The notes: a model not told the origin generated them from the sequence alone. A stretch of 10,102 bases of DNA from Nitrospirota bacterium (GCA_003235785.1 QJYE01000178.1:1-10102); one strand, 5' to 3'; counted from the first letter of the stretch, positions 1-8,046 are shown. Program-made: numbers and translations.

Positions 1-86
1 TGGAGCTCTCGAATCCGTCTGGCACTCAGTTGGGTATATTGTGAGCCAAAATCCAGGATGACAATGGTATCAGGGTGTATGTGCAT
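1..86 (-). CDS. guaA: GMP synthase (glutamine-hydrolysing), N-terminal fragment
   Basis: GMP synthase converts XMP to GMP with glutamine and ATP, the step after IMP dehydrogenase. Only the first 28 codons are inside the window; the gene continues past the left edge. Read on the minus strand from the ATG at 84-86, the peptide begins MHIHPDTIVILDFGSQYTQL and continues SARRIREL. The segment ILDFGSQYTQL..RRIREL is the hallmark start of the GuaA glutamine-amidotransferase domain. The gene follows guaB on the same strand after a 53-nt gap, the usual guaBA operon order. The start is not certain. An in-frame TTG at 93-95 lies 9 nt upstream and sits better behind a GGA than the ATG does. The short near-palindrome in the gap (CTAAAGGCCTTTTAG, 111-125) has no U-tract and is unlikely to stop transcription. 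Absence of this fragment from the supplied open reading frames reflects the window edge, not a broken gene. Confidence 0.92.
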   Translation of the reverse strand, partial: MHIHPDTIVILDFGSQYTQLSARRIREL

Positions 87-139
87 GGGGGTCAATTCAG
101 TCCAGAAGATCTAAAGGCCTTTTAGGGGAACCGATGATC

Positions 140-1600
140 TTACTCGGCTCGATAATTCGGGGCTTCCTTGGTAATAAATACATCATGGACATGGGCCTCC
201 CGGAGGCCTGCTGCTGTAAGTTGCAGAAAACGGGCTTCACGTTGCAGCTCGGGAATGGTGCGGCACCCACAATAGCCCATGCCGGCTTTGAGACCTCCGA
301 CCATTTGATAGACTAAGACCGACAAATTCCCTTTGTAGGGGACTCGAGCTTCAATACCTTCCGGTACTAGTTTGGAAGTCTCACGCCCTTCTTGAAAATA
401 GCGATCTTTGCCACCACGCTCCATGGCGCCGAGTGAGCCCATGCCGCGGTATTCTTTATAGGTTCGCCCCTGGTACAAAACCGTTTCACCTGGAGATTCT
501 TCGGTTCCCGCAAATAACGACCCGATCATGACCGATGAAGCTCCTGCCGCTAAGGCCTTCGTGAGGTCGCCGGAATATTTTATTCCGCCATCGGCAATAA
601 TGGGGATCTGATGTTTCTTTGCCGCCGTGGCACAATCCGCCACAGCCGTGAGTTGGGGAACCCCGGCTCCAGAGACGATACGTGTGGTACAAATAGACCC
701 TGGGCCAACCCCAACTTTTATGGCATCTGCTCCGGCCTCAATCAGGTCTTGCGTGGCTTCTGCCGTTGCCACATTGCCTGCGATGAGTTCGAGGTTGGGA
801 TATTGCTTTTTGATAGCTTTGACTTTGTCGATGACGCTCTGGGAATGGCCATGCGCAGTATCCACGACGAGGACATCAATCCCGGCTTTTGTGAGCCGCT
901 CTAACCGGTCTTCTACGTCAGCTCCCACTCCGACCGCCGCACCGACACGAAGCCGACCATGCTCATCTTTACAGGCAAAAGGATATTTAATCCTTTTCTG
1001 GATGTCTTTAATGGTAATCAAGCCCTTTAATTCAAATTGATCATTGACCACGAGTAATTTTTCAATGCGATGTTCATGGAGTATCGCCTGGGCCTTCTCC
1101 AGGCTGGTTCCCTCTGGTGCGGTCACAAGTTTATCTTTGGTCATGGCCTGACTGACCTTGAGGTCCATTCGGCTTTCAAAGCGGAGATCCCGATTGGTTA
1201 AGATTCCAACCAACTTTTTTCCCTGAGTCACCGGGATTCCGGAGATGCGATAGGTTTCCATAAGGTGGAGGGCATCGCGGATAGTATGGTCGGGTGAGAT
1301 AGTAATGGGAGAGATAATCATGCCACTTTCAGATTTTTTGACTTTGTCCACTTCCGCTGCTTGGCTATCTGGCGAAAGGGCCCGATGTATAATGCCTATT
1401 CCTCCTTCGCGAGCTAAAGCAATGGCTAATCGTCCTTCGGTCACCGTATCCATGGCGGCACTGATGAGAGGGATATTGATGCGAAGATTCCGCGTAAGTT
1501 GTGTGGCGGTTTCCACATCGGTGGGGACAATATTTGATCGGCGTGGCAATAAGACCACGTCATCAAATGTGAGTCCGATGCGTAATTGTTGATCCCACAT
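140..1600 (-). CDS. guaB: IMP dehydrogenase
   Basis: This cytosolic enzyme oxidises IMP to XMP with NAD+, the committed step of guanine nucleotide synthesis. The 486-residue product has the usual bacterial length and looks intact. It begins with the conserved GLTFDDVVLLP segment (residues 9-19). A tandem CBS (Bateman) regulatory pair spans roughly residues 92-205, inserted in the TIM barrel as in canonical GuaB. The catalytic loop GPGSICTTRIVSGAGVPQ carries the nucleophile at Cys304. The phosphate-binding DGGIKYSGD is at 337-345, and the flap has the Arg-Tyr pair at 400-401 (GGKDRYFQ). The C-terminal region 434-446 has the MVGGLKAGMGYCG motif. The ATG at 1600 gives a full-length N-terminus; an AAAAGG lies about 10 nt upstream as a modest ribosome-binding site. 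A sigma-70-type promoter sits about 77 nt upstream, and guaA follows, so the two genes are probably one transcript. Nothing looks unusual in the catalytic residues. Confidence 0.98.
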   Translation of the reverse strand: MWDQQLRIGLTFDDVVLLPRRSNIVPTDVETATQLTRNLRINIPLISAAMDTVTEGRLAIALAREGGIGIIHRALSPDSQAAEVDKVKKSESGMIISPITISPDHTIRDALHLMETYRISGIPVTQGKKLVGILTNRDLRFESRMDLKVSQAMTKDKLVTAPEGTSLEKAQAILHEHRIEKLLVVNDQFELKGLITIKDIQKRIKYPFACKDEHGRLRVGAAVGVGADVEDRLERLTKAGIDVLVVDTAHGHSQSVIDKVKAIKKQYPNLELIAGNVATAEATQDLIEAGADAIKVGVGPGSICTTRIVSGAGVPQLTAVADCATAAKKHQIPIIADGGIKYSGDLTKALAAGASSVMIGSLFAGTEESPGETVLYQGRTYKEYRGMGSLGAMERGGKDRYFQEGRETSKLVPEGIEARVPYKGNLSVLVYQMVGGLKAGMGYCGCRTIPELQREARFLQLTAAGLREAHVHDVFITKEAPNYRAE

Positions 1601-1676
1601 AAATTAATGCCTTTTGGTCAGGTGAAGGAAGTCAAAGAGGGGAGACGTGCCTACCTCAATTGGGGGAATTTTCATC

Positions 1677-1705
1677 ATCATAAATTTATCACTACGTGCA
1701 GTCAA
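1677..1705 (-). promoter_or_regulatory. Candidate sigma-70 promoter of guaBA
   Basis: On the minus strand there is TTGACT (1700-1705), a 17-bp spacer, and TATGAT (1677-1682). Each hexamer matches five of six consensus bases at ideal spacing. Transcription would start near 1670 and give a leader of about 70 nt before the guaB ATG. The match is visible in the sequence; promoter activity is inferred. Confidence 0.55.
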
Positions 1706-1755
1706 TCTGCAGTTTCTACAAACTATTACCAATTTGAGAGAATGAAAAATCTAGA

Positions 1756-1777
1756 TGGTCACCAAGGTGACTTGGTT
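1756..1777. repeat. Small inverted repeat with GTGA loop
   Basis: ACCAAG (1761-1766) and CTTGGT (1771-1776) form a 6-bp stem around a GTGA loop. An overlapping alternative pairing is GTCACC/GGTGAC (1759-1772). On the minus strand a short T-run follows only after about 10 nt. It could be a weak terminator for the NHL gene or an operator upstream of guaB. Function is not established. Confidence 0.3.
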
Positions 1778-1810
1778 AGGCTTTCACCGTGGAAAATCTC
1801 TATGATGTCT

Positions 1811-1848
1811 TCGGGCTTGGGCCGATTGTACGGAAGGCCCAAGCCCGA
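1811..1848. repeat. Perfect 13-bp GC-rich inverted repeat after the NHL gene
   Basis: TCGGGCTTGGGCC (1811-1823) is repeated in perfect inverse as GGCCCAAGCCCGA (1836-1848) around a 12-nt loop. It lies 55 nt past the stop codon of the NHL protein gene and about 105 nt upstream of the guaB promoter. On both strands the base of the stem is followed by mixed sequence, not a T-run. It therefore resembles a 3'-end stabilising hairpin or a non-canonical terminator more than a textbook intrinsic terminator. It could also be a copy of a dispersed palindromic repeat. The 303-bp gap 1601-1903 holds this element, the smaller inverted repeat at 1756-1777 and the guaB promoter, with no supportable gene. 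Confidence 0.6.
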
Positions 1849-1903
1849 CAATTCCTTCAGGATTGCGTGAATCCTTTGAAGCTGGGTGCTTTGCGCAGGC
1901 GAG

Positions 1904-4849
1904 CTATTCTGCGGCCTCAGGAATAAATGCCATTGATTCTTCTTCCAGGAAATGGTCTTCAGCTTCTTCCGCCGGCATAAACTCTTGAACCCGCATGTTG
2001 CCGCTATCCACGATGAAGACATGGCCACGGCTATCGACCCCTAATCCATAGGGGAAGTTGAATTGGCCTTGATTGGTGCCAAATCCCCCCCATTGGGTAA
2101 TAAAATTGCCATCACGGTCAAATTTTTGAATGCGTTGATTCCCGGTGTCACTCACAAACACATCACCGGCCTCGTCAACAGTGATACCCCATGGTGAGCG
2201 AAATTGCCCAGGTTCTTGCGCTTGAACACTGCTGGCATGCCCAGGGCCAATCCCTCCGCCCCATTTGGTGAGTAACTGAGGGAGGACGTTCGAGCTGGTA
2301 TCGAATTTTTGTATTCGATGATTACCCATATCTACGACATAGACAGTCCCATCTGTTTGATCGACTGCGAGCCCTCTGGCGAAATAAAATTGGCCGTCGT
2401 TATTACCAAAACTTCCCCATTGCATGATGAATTCACCTGTCTCATCAAATTTTTGTATACGGAAATTGGCGCTATCGACGACATAGAGATAGCCCCGCAC
2501 GCGATCAACGGCCACCCCCCATGGAGCATTGAATTGCCCTTCGCCATTACCGCGTGAACCCAATTTCATGATGTAATGTCCGAGTTTGCCATCGAACTTT
2601 TGAATGCGGTGATTATTGGTATCCGCCACATAAACATTTCCATTCGCATCGCAGGCAATGCCTGTTGGATTATTGAAGTTACTGTTTGCAGACCCGAAGT
2701 TCCCCCATAAAAGAATAAAATTACCATTGCGGTCGAATTTTTGAATGCGATTATTCCCGTTATCAACCACAAAGACCGATCCTTGTCGATCAATCGTCAT
2801 GCCATACATGGGGCTGATAAATTCTCCCCCGTGAAGAAGGGAGGCTCCACGTCCGGGTTTACCCCATTGACTCACACAGATATAGCCGGAGGTGTTGAGC
2901 AGGATATTCGCACTAGCCGGAACGGACACATTATTATTAGCGTCTTTGAACCAGACATACACAGTTTTGGTGCCATCCCCAGGAGAAGTGGTAAATGGGA
3001 TAGTCGCACCAAATTTTTGTTCCGGTTCAACGTCAACCCATCCTGGCATCGTGGCGCTTGGCGTCATAGGATTTTCGGAAATGAAATAGGCTGAAACACC
3101 GCTATCGACGTCTTTGGCTGAAATCGTGGCAACCATATCCGGGCTATTGGTCATATAGGAGCCGTGGTTCAGCACAATGTCTGGATTTTGAGGGGCCGCA
3201 ATGTCGATAAGGACAGGAATGGCTGTTTTTTCTTCAGACAGAGGACTTTCTGCGTCGTCTTCCATGACGGCAGTCAGCGCATAAAAATATGGCGTGTCGT
3301 TTGTGAGTCCACTATGAATATACGGTGTCGTTATGCCTTCAATCTTTGTGGACGTTTCGATCGTGAGATCGGGATCAGTACTAAAGTAGAGGTTGTAGCT
3401 GACAGCATTAGGAATTTCTAACCAACTCAGGATATTTTCGGTGTCCCCTGGTTTGACGGCCAGATTAATGGGGGCCGTAAGATCTGCGGTGTTGGGTTTT
3501 TCCTGTTTGCCGCGATTCAATTCTTCTTGAGTAGGCGCAAATTTGGTTAGGCGATGATTGCCGCTATCGATGACATACACATAGCCTTCCTTGTCCACGG
3601 CAATGCCGGAGGGGAAATTCAGTTGGCCTTCTGTTAATCCACGATTCCCCCATGAACACAGGTAGGTCCCGTTGGATTCAAATTTTTGGACTCGATGGTT
3701 TCCGCTATCCACCACGTAGATATACCCTAGTGGATCACAGGCGACTCCCCATGGGGATTTGAACTGACCGGGAGCGTTCCCTTCTTTTCCCCATTTCAGA
3801 AGGAAGTTTCCGCGAGAGTCGAATTTTTGAATACGATGGTTTCCTTCGTCCGCCACGTAAATATTCCCCACGAAATCCACAGCCAGGCCGCGCGGATAAA
3901 AGAAGGCACCATCGTATCCGCCGTCACGGCCCCAGGTGAGGACCGGTGAGCCATCGGGTAGAAATTTTTGCACTCGGGCATTGCTGGTATCTGAAACGTA
4001 TAAGTTGCCTTGAGAATCTGTCGTGACTCCCCACGGCACATCAAATTTTCCAGCTTCAGCCCCTCTCCAGGCAAAGCCGAATTTTCCCCAGGCATTGATG
4101 ATATTTCCTTCAGAGTCAAATTTTTGGATACGATTATTGCCGCTATCGGCGACGTAGACATCTCCCTCCGGGGATGTTGCGATACCGCGGGGGTAATAAA
4201 AACTCCCTTCGGCCGGATCGGGCTCCTCCCCCCAGCGGGCAATAAATTTCCCGGATTTATCAAACTTTTGGATTGAATGATTATCCGTATCCCCCACATA
4301 GATGTTCCCGTCTTTGTCAACGGCAATACCGGTTGGTGATTTAAATTCTCCGTCATCGACTCCTTCACACCCGATCTGCATGAGGGTGAGATAGGGTGAT
4401 GGGATAGACATCGTTTCGTCTGATAATGGACTTTCTCCGGCTTCCGTTACCACGGTAATAGCGTAGTGGTAGCAGAGGTTATTGGCTAAGTCGTTATGTA
4501 CATAGGGAGAGGAAGCTCCTTCAATGCAACTTGCGGATTCTTTCTTGATGTCGGCTTTTGCGATGAAGTCATCTTCTGACGCAATTGGCCTGGAGAGATC
4601 ACAGGGTTTAATTTGAACGCCTTTGGTTGTGACGAAATACAGGTTGTAGTAGAGGGCGTCAGGGACTGGATCCCAGGTAATGGTAATTTTGCTGTGATCG
4701 GGAATCGCAGAAACATTCGTGGGAGCTGGCGGAAGACCTTCGTTTTGACTTTGCCCGGCGCCCCAATCTTCATTTTCACTTTCAATAACGAGGCCGTTGA
4801 GCTGTGGGTTATGCGCAAAAAATAAGGCCTGAAAAAGTTTTGTGATCAT
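1904..4849 (-). CDS. Multidomain NHL-repeat protein with fibronectin III-like domains (two predicted six-bladed beta-propellers)
   Basis: The 981-residue product is modular. An FN3-like domain (about 41-150) is followed by six NHL repeats (about 157-440). A second FN3-like domain (458-547) and an Ig-like domain (551-652) come next, then six more NHL repeats (656-958) and a short acidic tail. Each NHL unit carries the pattern P.G(I/L)AVD..GN(I/V)YV.D..N.RIQKFD..G.F...WG. Six repeats per block matches the known six-bladed NHL propeller fold, so two complete propellers are predicted. NHL propellers usually bind proteins, RNA or ligands; no catalytic motif is visible and the partner is unknown. 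The start is well fixed: AGGGG lies 6 nt before the ATG and an in-frame TAG lies 12 nt upstream. The N-terminus (MITKLFQALFFAHNPQ) is not a convincing signal peptide, although FN3 and Ig modules usually occur in exported proteins. It appears monocistronic. Function cannot be named from sequence alone. Confidence 0.9.
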   Translation of the reverse strand: MITKLFQALFFAHNPQLNGLVIESENEDWGAGQSQNEGLPPAPTNVSAIPDHSKITITWDPVPDALYYNLYFVTTKGVQIKPCDLSRPIASEDDFIAKADIKKESASCIEGASSPYVHNDLANNLCYHYAITVVTEAGESPLSDETMSIPSPYLTLMQIGCEGVDDGEFKSPTGIAVDKDGNIYVGDTDNHSIQKFDKSGKFIARWGEEPDPAEGSFYYPRGIATSPEGDVYVADSGNNRIQKFDSEGNIINAWGKFGFAWRGAEAGKFDVPWGVTTDSQGNLYVSDTSNARVQKFLPDGSPVLTWGRDGGYDGAFFYPRGLAVDFVGNIYVADEGNHRIQKFDSRGNFLLKWGKEGNAPGQFKSPWGVACDPLGYIYVVDSGNHRVQKFESNGTYLCSWGNRGLTEGQLNFPSGIAVDKEGYVYVIDSGNHRLTKFAPTQEELNRGKQEKPNTADLTAPINLAVKPGDTENILSWLEIPNAVSYNLYFSTDPDLTIETSTKIEGITTPYIHSGLTNDTPYFYALTAVMEDDAESPLSEEKTAIPVLIDIAAPQNPDIVLNHGSYMTNSPDMVATISAKDVDSGVSAYFISENPMTPSATMPGWVDVEPEQKFGATIPFTTSPGDGTKTVYVWFKDANNNVSVPASANILLNTSGYICVSQWGKPGRGASLLHGGEFISPMYGMTIDRQGSVFVVDNGNNRIQKFDRNGNFILLWGNFGSANSNFNNPTGIACDANGNVYVADTNNHRIQKFDGKLGHYIMKLGSRGNGEGQFNAPWGVAVDRVRGYLYVVDSANFRIQKFDETGEFIMQWGSFGNNDGQFYFARGLAVDQTDGTVYVVDMGNHRIQKFDTSSNVLPQLLTKWGGGIGPGHASSVQAQEPGQFRSPWGITVDEAGDVFVSDTGNQRIQKFDRDGNFITQWGGFGTNQGQFNFPYGLGVDSRGHVFIVDSGNMRVQEFMPAEEAEDHFLEEESMAFIPEAAE

Positions 4850-4925
4850 ATTGTTCCCCTAGAATGAATGAATCTCAGCACGTTTTGCCATGATTTTCCC
4901 AATAAATACAATGACTTAGGCGTGA

Positions 4926-4955
4926 AGTCTATCAGGGGAAAAAGAGGGAAGTCAA
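4926..4955 (-). promoter_or_regulatory. Candidate promoter of the NHL protein gene
   Basis: On the minus strand there is TTGACT (4950-4955), an 18-bp spacer and TAGACT (4926-4931), matching five and four consensus bases respectively. It would give a leader of about 70 nt. The 293-bp gap 4850-5142 otherwise holds a GAAAGTT-rich stretch around 5003-5020 and the 3' flank of the csp gene. No gene is seen in it. Confidence 0.3.
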
Positions 4956-5142
4956 GAAGATACCTCGTAAGGCAAAAACCCAGACACACCTACTTGAGAG
5001 GTTTAGAAAGTTTCGAAAGTTCGTCAAATACGTTGACCTTGGCCGAGCCGCAGACCACTCATAAAAAAGGCCCACCAGGTCAATAGGAATTCATCACCAA
5101 CTCAACCGCCTCACCGGCACCTTTGACGCAAACGTAAAAATT

Positions 5143-5364
5143 TTAGGATGGTTGGGCAATGCCGGCTTTGGTGACGTTAGCTGCTTGAGGACCTTTTGCC
5201 CCTTCCACTAAGTCGAATTCTACAGATTCCCCTTCTTTTAACGACTTGAACCCATCTTCTTGAAGTGCGGAATAATGGACAAACACATCCTGCCCACCTT
5301 CAACCTGAATGAACCCAAAGCCTTTTCGATCATTAAACCATTTAACGGTTCCCTTACTTTTCAC
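5143..5364 (-). CDS. CspA-family cold-shock protein
   Basis: This is a small single-domain OB-fold protein that binds single-stranded RNA and DNA and acts as an RNA chaperone. The 73-residue product begins MKSKGTVKWFNDRKGFGFI. It carries the RNP1 motif KGFGFI (residues 14-19) and the RNP2 motif VFVHY (27-31), followed by the family-typical SALQEDGFKSLKEGE segment. Length is normal for the family (about 65-75 residues). I chose the GTG at 5362-5364 over the upstream in-frame TTG at 5394. A strong AGGGAGGG ribosome-binding site lies 6 nt before the GTG, and the conserved domain starts right there. The gene stands alone, divergent from lptF. Its leader of about 150 nt contains a terminator-like hairpin, described separately, so attenuation control is possible. 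Which paralogue it is (cold-induced or constitutive) cannot be told from sequence. Confidence 0.96.
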   Translation of the reverse strand: MKSKGTVKWFNDRKGFGFIQVEGGQDVFVHYSALQEDGFKSLKEGESVEFDLVEGAKGPQAANVTKAGIAQPS

Positions 5365-5421
5365 GTTCGTCCCTCCCTTGCTTCCAGTGAGCAAAAATTG
5401 TGTTCAAAAAATGGGAACTCA

Positions 5422-5468
5422 CAAAAAAAAACAAAAGCCGAAAAAGGTAATAGCTCCTCTTTCGGCTT
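5422..5468 (-). terminator. Intrinsic-terminator-like hairpin inside the csp leader (putative attenuator)
   Basis: Read on the minus strand, AGCCGAAAGAGG pairs with CCTTTTTCGGCT (5436-5467) around an 8-nt loop. The stem is 12 bp, extendable by one A-T pair. TTTGTTTTTTTTT follows immediately. The single non-Watson-Crick position is a G-U wobble in minus-strand RNA but an A-C mismatch on the plus strand, so the element is oriented toward csp. It lies between the candidate csp promoter and the csp start codon, and there is no minus-strand gene upstream whose end it would serve. It is therefore either an attenuator of csp, the 3' end of a short leader RNA of about 90 nt, or a block on antisense transcription from the lptF side. 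Confidence 0.7.
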
Positions 5469-5519
5469 CACAATATCGTAATCTTTCAGTTCTTCTACTC
5501 TAGGGAAAAAACGTAGCAC

Positions 5520-5548
5520 GGTTTAGCATAGTTTGAAAAATCTGTCAA
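5520..5548 (-). promoter_or_regulatory. Candidate csp promoter
   Basis: The minus strand has a perfect TTGACA (5543-5548), a 17-bp spacer and TAAACC (5520-5525). The -10 is preceded by TGC, an extended -10 motif that can offset the weak hexamer. Transcription would begin near 5513. The resulting leader of about 150 nt is close in size to the long leader of Escherichia coli cspA. Promoter function is inferred. Confidence 0.5.
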
Positions 5549-5702
5549 TAAATGGCAGCATGCGCCGTCTCCGTGTAGGATAGCCCCTGAACTTCCTCCT
5601 TCTCTCCGAAAGTGGGGTGAATTTATTGATGAGGATTGAGTCTTTTCCCTTATTTATTAAGAATTTACCCTTCTTCACTCATTTTTTGTTTCGTCCAGTG
5701 CG

Positions 5703-6794
5703 TTGATCAGACTTCTCGACCGGTACATTTTCTTTGAGCTTCTCCCGCCGTTCTGGACCAGTCTGGTTGGGCTTTGCTTTATTATTTTCACCAAAGAAAT
5801 GTTACGGCTGGTGGATTTGGTGATATCCCGGGGGATCAGTTTGGCCTCGCTGGGTTCCATCATCATGCACTTATTACCCTCTTTTCTCGTCCTGACCCTG
5901 CCGATTGCCTGCCTGATCTCCACGATTACTGCGTTTAATCGTATGTCGTTTGATAACGAGGTAATTGCGCTTCGGGCGGCAGGTGTGAGTTTTTGGCGAA
6001 TTAATCTTCCTGTGGTGGCGTTTGCCGGCGTCGTGTTTGGGTTAACCATGGTGTTGTCCGAATGGGGGCAGCCATGGGCCAATGTGTCTTTGAAAACGCT
6101 CGCGTTAAGTGTGATTGAAGATGAAATGACTCTGGGCGTGGATTCGGGGGTGTTCAATGAGCCAATTCCTGGCCTGATGGTGTATATCCCCAATTCCTCG
6201 CAGGGTGTTGGAATTAAAAAAAGAGGGGTGTTTATTTCCGATCAACGGAATCCAGACCAACCCTTAATTATTGTGGCCCAACATTTTCAAATGTTGAAAC
6301 AGAATGAGAGTCGGCAAATTGGCATTCGTTTATTTGATGGCGCGATTCATCAGATTCCTCAAGACGCGTCTACGTTCCATCGAGTCACCTTTGGGACGTA
6401 TGATTTTTGGATGCCTTCTCCTTTCAAGTCTTCCAAGGAAAAGGTCACACGGAAAAGCTATGGGGAACTCCTTGAAAAGCTGGAAGCGTCGGGTGGCAAG
6501 GATTCCGGAACGCTTCGACGATTGATGGAATATTACAAAGATACGGCCTTTCCTGTGAGCACGTTTATTCTGGGCCTCCTGGGGGTACCCGTAGGAATTG
6601 TGTCGAAACGATCGGGGAAAGCTGGTGGTTTTGCCATTGGGGTTTTGGTGGTGATCGGGTTTTATATGTTGAATGTTTTGGGTGAATTTCTGGTGACGAC
6701 CCAGGTGGCTTCTCCCATGGTTGGGGCATGGTTACCCAATGTGCTTTTGGCTCTAGTAACAGCTTGGATGTTGAACCAAGCCCGAAAACTCTAG
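5703..6794 (+). CDS. lptF: LPS export ABC transporter permease LptF
   Basis: LptF is one of the two inner-membrane subunits of the LptB2FG complex, which extracts lipopolysaccharide and passes it to the periplasmic Lpt bridge. The 363-residue product has the YjgP/YjgQ architecture. Three N-terminal membrane segments (about 10-32, 50-75, 97-118) are followed by a periplasmic jellyroll region (about 120-265). Three C-terminal membrane segments follow (about 280-300, 308-328, 335-357). The opening LLDRYIFFEL and the segment FDNEVIALRAAGVS (80-93), in the cytoplasmic loop that contacts the LptB ATPase, are typical of the family. Adjacent lptG confirms the assignment. The start is a TTG without an evident Shine-Dalgarno sequence. 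An in-frame TAA at 5658-5660 and the absence of other start codons after it leave TTG as the best choice. lptF versus lptG identity rests on order and on similarity of the N-terminal motif. Confidence 0.93.
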   Translation: MIRLLDRYIFFELLPPFWTSLVGLCFIIFTKEMLRLVDLVISRGISLASLGSIIMHLLPSFLVLTLPIACLISTITAFNRMSFDNEVIALRAAGVSFWRINLPVVAFAGVVFGLTMVLSEWGQPWANVSLKTLALSVIEDEMTLGVDSGVFNEPIPGLMVYIPNSSQGVGIKKRGVFISDQRNPDQPLIIVAQHFQMLKQNESRQIGIRLFDGAIHQIPQDASTFHRVTFGTYDFWMPSPFKSSKEKVTRKSYGELLEKLEASGGKDSGTLRRLMEYYKDTAFPVSTFILGLLGVPVGIVSKRSGKAGGFAIGVLVVIGFYMLNVLGEFLVTTQVASPMVGAWLPNVLLALVTAWMLNQARKL

Positions 6795-6825
6795 GACGGA
6801 TGCTTGTTATGGTCTTGAGAGTGAG

Positions 6826-7917
6826 ATGATGAAAAAAATCTACTGGTATATTTTTGGAAAGTTTAGCCGGATTTTTCTGCTCTGCTTGTCCCTGGTCTTG
6901 ACGATTTATCTGGTTGTCGATTTTTTTGAAAAGTTACGAAAATTTCTCAAATATGATGCTGAATTGTCTCTTATCTTGAGTTTTTTTGCCTGTCGAATTC
7001 CCGAGATTATGTTTTTGCTTTCGCCTCTTGCAGCCTTAATGGCTTCTATTTTAACGGTTGGCGGGCTGAATCGGACGCGAGAGATTACGGCCATGCGCAG
7101 TTGTGGCTTAAGTTTTTATCAAATTGCCTGGCCGTTTTTGGCTTTTGGTCTGTTGGTGAGCGTTGTGTGTCTGACGTTGACGGCTGTGTTTATTCCCCTG
7201 GCGGCCATCAAAGCAGAATATGTGCAATCTGTGCTAATCCAGCAAAAACCAGAGGCTCTGTTGTCTGAACCTGACCGTATTTGGCTTCGGGTAGGGCAGA
7301 AAGAATTGTTGAGAATTGATTCGGTGGAACAAGATGGCAACCAGGTAGCTGGGATTCATCAATACACCTTGAGTGAGCCGTTTCGTCTCTCTGAAATTGT
7401 CGAGGCGAGAACGGCTTTATTTTTCAAAGGGGAATGGAGGATGGAGGATGTGGTGCAGCGTCGAGTGAAGGAGGATGGTCGAATCGAGGTCATTGAACAG
7501 CCGTCCCGCATGGTTTCGCTCCCGCTGACACCGGAAGATTTGCAGAATTGGCTGTCGCGATCTCCTCAACAGATGTCGCTCTTTCGATTGTATGAGTATA
7601 TCCAGCGAATGAGGCAGGATGGACATAACCCCCAGCGGTACGAAACCGATTATTGGGCGCGTGTGGCCTATGCGATGGCTCCTCTGGTTATGACCTTATT
7701 GGGAGTGTCGATTAGTTTGCGTGAAACCGGCGGACGAAGTGTTGGTGCGGCCAAAGGGGTAGGGCAAACCCTAGCCATTGGTTTTTTATTTTGGGCCACT
7801 CATTCCGTTGGGATTGTCTTGGGGCAGAATGGTGCGGTGATGCCTGTTGTCGGCAGCTGGATTGCCACGATGATGTTCTTTCTGATTGGAGCGAATCTCT
7901 TTCTTCGTTTGAAGTAA
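6826..7917 (+). CDS. lptG: LPS export ABC transporter permease LptG
   Basis: LptG is the partner permease of LptF in the LPS extraction complex. The 363-residue product has the same layout. Membrane segments lie at about 14-33, 55-78 and 98-125, a periplasmic domain at about 130-275, and three further segments at about 283-303, 310-330 and 337-361. The cytoplasmic coupling segment GLNRTREITAMRSCGLSFYQIAWP (about 80-103) is the characteristic family motif. It starts 31 nt after lptF with tandem ATG codons at 6826 and 6829; GAGAGTGAG just upstream is the likely ribosome-binding site, and either ATG could serve. Co-transcription with lptF is very likely. The LptB ATPase gene is not in this window, which is usual because it often lies elsewhere. 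No clear intrinsic terminator follows lptG, so readthrough into the fliA leader is possible. Confidence 0.93.
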   Translation: MMKKIYWYIFGKFSRIFLLCLSLVLTIYLVVDFFEKLRKFLKYDAELSLILSFFACRIPEIMFLLSPLAALMASILTVGGLNRTREITAMRSCGLSFYQIAWPFLAFGLLVSVVCLTLTAVFIPLAAIKAEYVQSVLIQQKPEALLSEPDRIWLRVGQKELLRIDSVEQDGNQVAGIHQYTLSEPFRLSEIVEARTALFFKGEWRMEDVVQRRVKEDGRIEVIEQPSRMVSLPLTPEDLQNWLSRSPQQMSLFRLYEYIQRMRQDGHNPQRYETDYWARVAYAMAPLVMTLLGVSISLRETGGRSVGAAKGVGQTLAIGFLFWATHSVGIVLGQNGAVMPVVGSWIATMMFFLIGANLFLRLK

Positions 7918-8046
7918 CAGGCTCCTATCATCACGACCGAACAGTCGAAAAGGCATAGAAGATTACCTCTCAATACGCAGCAATTTATGAATTTCTATGT
8001 TTTTCTCTCCGGGACGCAAGTTTTTCCTTAATTCAAAAAAGGTCAA

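Noticed and set aside
2000..4330. Regularly repeated near-identical segments containing AATTTTTGAAT as a possible CRISPR or satellite array
   Set aside because: They are the codons of the RIQKFD motif in successive NHL repeats, in frame and about 140-150 bp apart.
3796..4368. 190-codon minus-strand frame overlapping the NHL gene in another frame
   Set aside because: It is a shadow of the repetitive NHL coding sequence; the 981-residue frame has a clear domain structure and ribosome-binding site.
5060..5142. GGGCC followed by a six-T run downstream of csp on the minus strand (about 5064-5073) as a csp terminator
   Set aside because: I could not find a matching left arm to make a stable stem.
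5675..6193. 172-codon minus-strand frame opposite lptF
   Set aside because: It lies antisense to a well-supported membrane protein and has no family signature.
7918..8046. Terminator after lptG
   Set aside because: Only a 4-bp CGAC/GTCG pairing is seen near 7936-7949 and no stem directly precedes the T-runs.
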